From Melastoma dodecandrum (Eukaryota; Streptophyta; Magnoliopsida; Myrtales; Melastomataceae), in assembly GCA_029817715.1 (NCBI GenBank), contig JARUPY010000189.1, forward strand, positions 1,054,001 to 1,118,000: a stretch of 64,000 nt of DNA. Direction: 5' to 3'. The position numbers and the translations under genes are program-made. Under the pieces are notes generated by a model. That model saw only the letters and a program-made list of their open reading frames with translations, ran no database searches and was not told where the DNA came from. How positions within the stretch are numbered: position 1 is the first letter of the stretch; every line of letters begins with the position of its first letter. Below, one piece after another: positions 63,611 through 64,000 of the stretch.

Positions 63611-64000
63611 ATATCATTTTTCTTAGGAGCACCCACTTTTTGATGTCCCCTGATCAGCAGATTCCATTTTTAGTACAGATATCATCTTAGTTGTTTTTGT
63701 CTCATTACATACTCCCAGTTGGATTAATTCGATTTCGAATAGAACCTGCAAATGGGACCGAAACCAAGGACATTGTTTTTTGACGTTGTCTTGAGTTGAG
63801 TCGGTCTTATCATCTTTACATGAGAGAGTGAGAGAGAGTGAGTGGGAATTGATTAGATCACTGCCGACGCAAAGCCTTACACATATTTTTCTTAATCTTG
63901 GTTTCTTTTTGTGTATCTTTTAATAAAAAAATCCCAATCTGCTTTTGTTATTGTAATTGCGGGGGTGATTTTGGTCTTCACGATGTTCTTTGACACGGCT
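63611..64000. other. MYB 3' UTR and flank
   Basis: Non-coding sequence following the MYB stop codon, with TTTTAATAAAAAAA near 63921 as a plausible poly(A) signal. Nothing else was recognised. Confidence 0.4.

Overview
The window is nuclear chromosomal DNA of a flowering plant. Genes are split by GT-AG introns, one cytosolic-type tRNA-Val is present, and the recognisable proteins are plant-specific: a YUCCA monooxygenase, a PIF-type bHLH factor, an ALE2 receptor kinase, a TRM protein, a shaggy/GSK3 kinase and an R2R3-MYB. The sequence alone does not fix the lineage.

Layout. 1-8300 is repeat-derived: a minus-strand LTR element running off the left edge, a Ty3/gypsy gag relic, a decayed Ty1/copia element (2756-7430) with a small hAT-like insertion in its integrase, and an alcohol dehydrogenase pseudogene. 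9038-15860 is a compact gene cluster: RBM48 (+), ZNHIT3-like (+) and a PIF4/5-like bHLH gene (-). 19724-22949 is a TRM (DUF3741/DUF4378) gene (-), followed by tRNA-Val(AAC) and a YUCCA gene (-, 25197-26675). 26.7-34.4 kb is AT-rich. It holds a 1.44-kb near-perfect foldback element with a 9-bp target duplication, a second Mutator-like MITE with an exact 9-bp target duplication, and an MCTP/FTIP pseudogene split by a solo LTR. 34605-38281 is an ALE2-type receptor kinase (-). 40612-41091 is a small two-TM hypothetical protein (-). 42.1-52.6 kb is a gene graveyard: a phytochrome pseudogene, a class III peroxidase pseudogene broken by three different transposable elements, a Mutator-like element and a second peroxidase pseudogene. 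The right end is genic again: shaggy/GSK3 kinase (+), ARF1 GTPase (+) and R2R3-MYB (+).

The genes do not form an operon-like unit. Three products belong to connected pathways: PIF4/5 factors activate YUCCA genes in thermo- and shade-responsive auxin synthesis, and GSK3/BIN2-type kinases phosphorylate PIF4. Their co-location here is probably coincidence.

I found no clearly new biological system. The most notable structures are the large foldback, the nested insertions in the peroxidase relic, and indel-type disruptions in the PIF gene. The two foldback arms differ almost only by one-base homopolymer lengths, so part of the apparent gene damage may be residual sequencing error.
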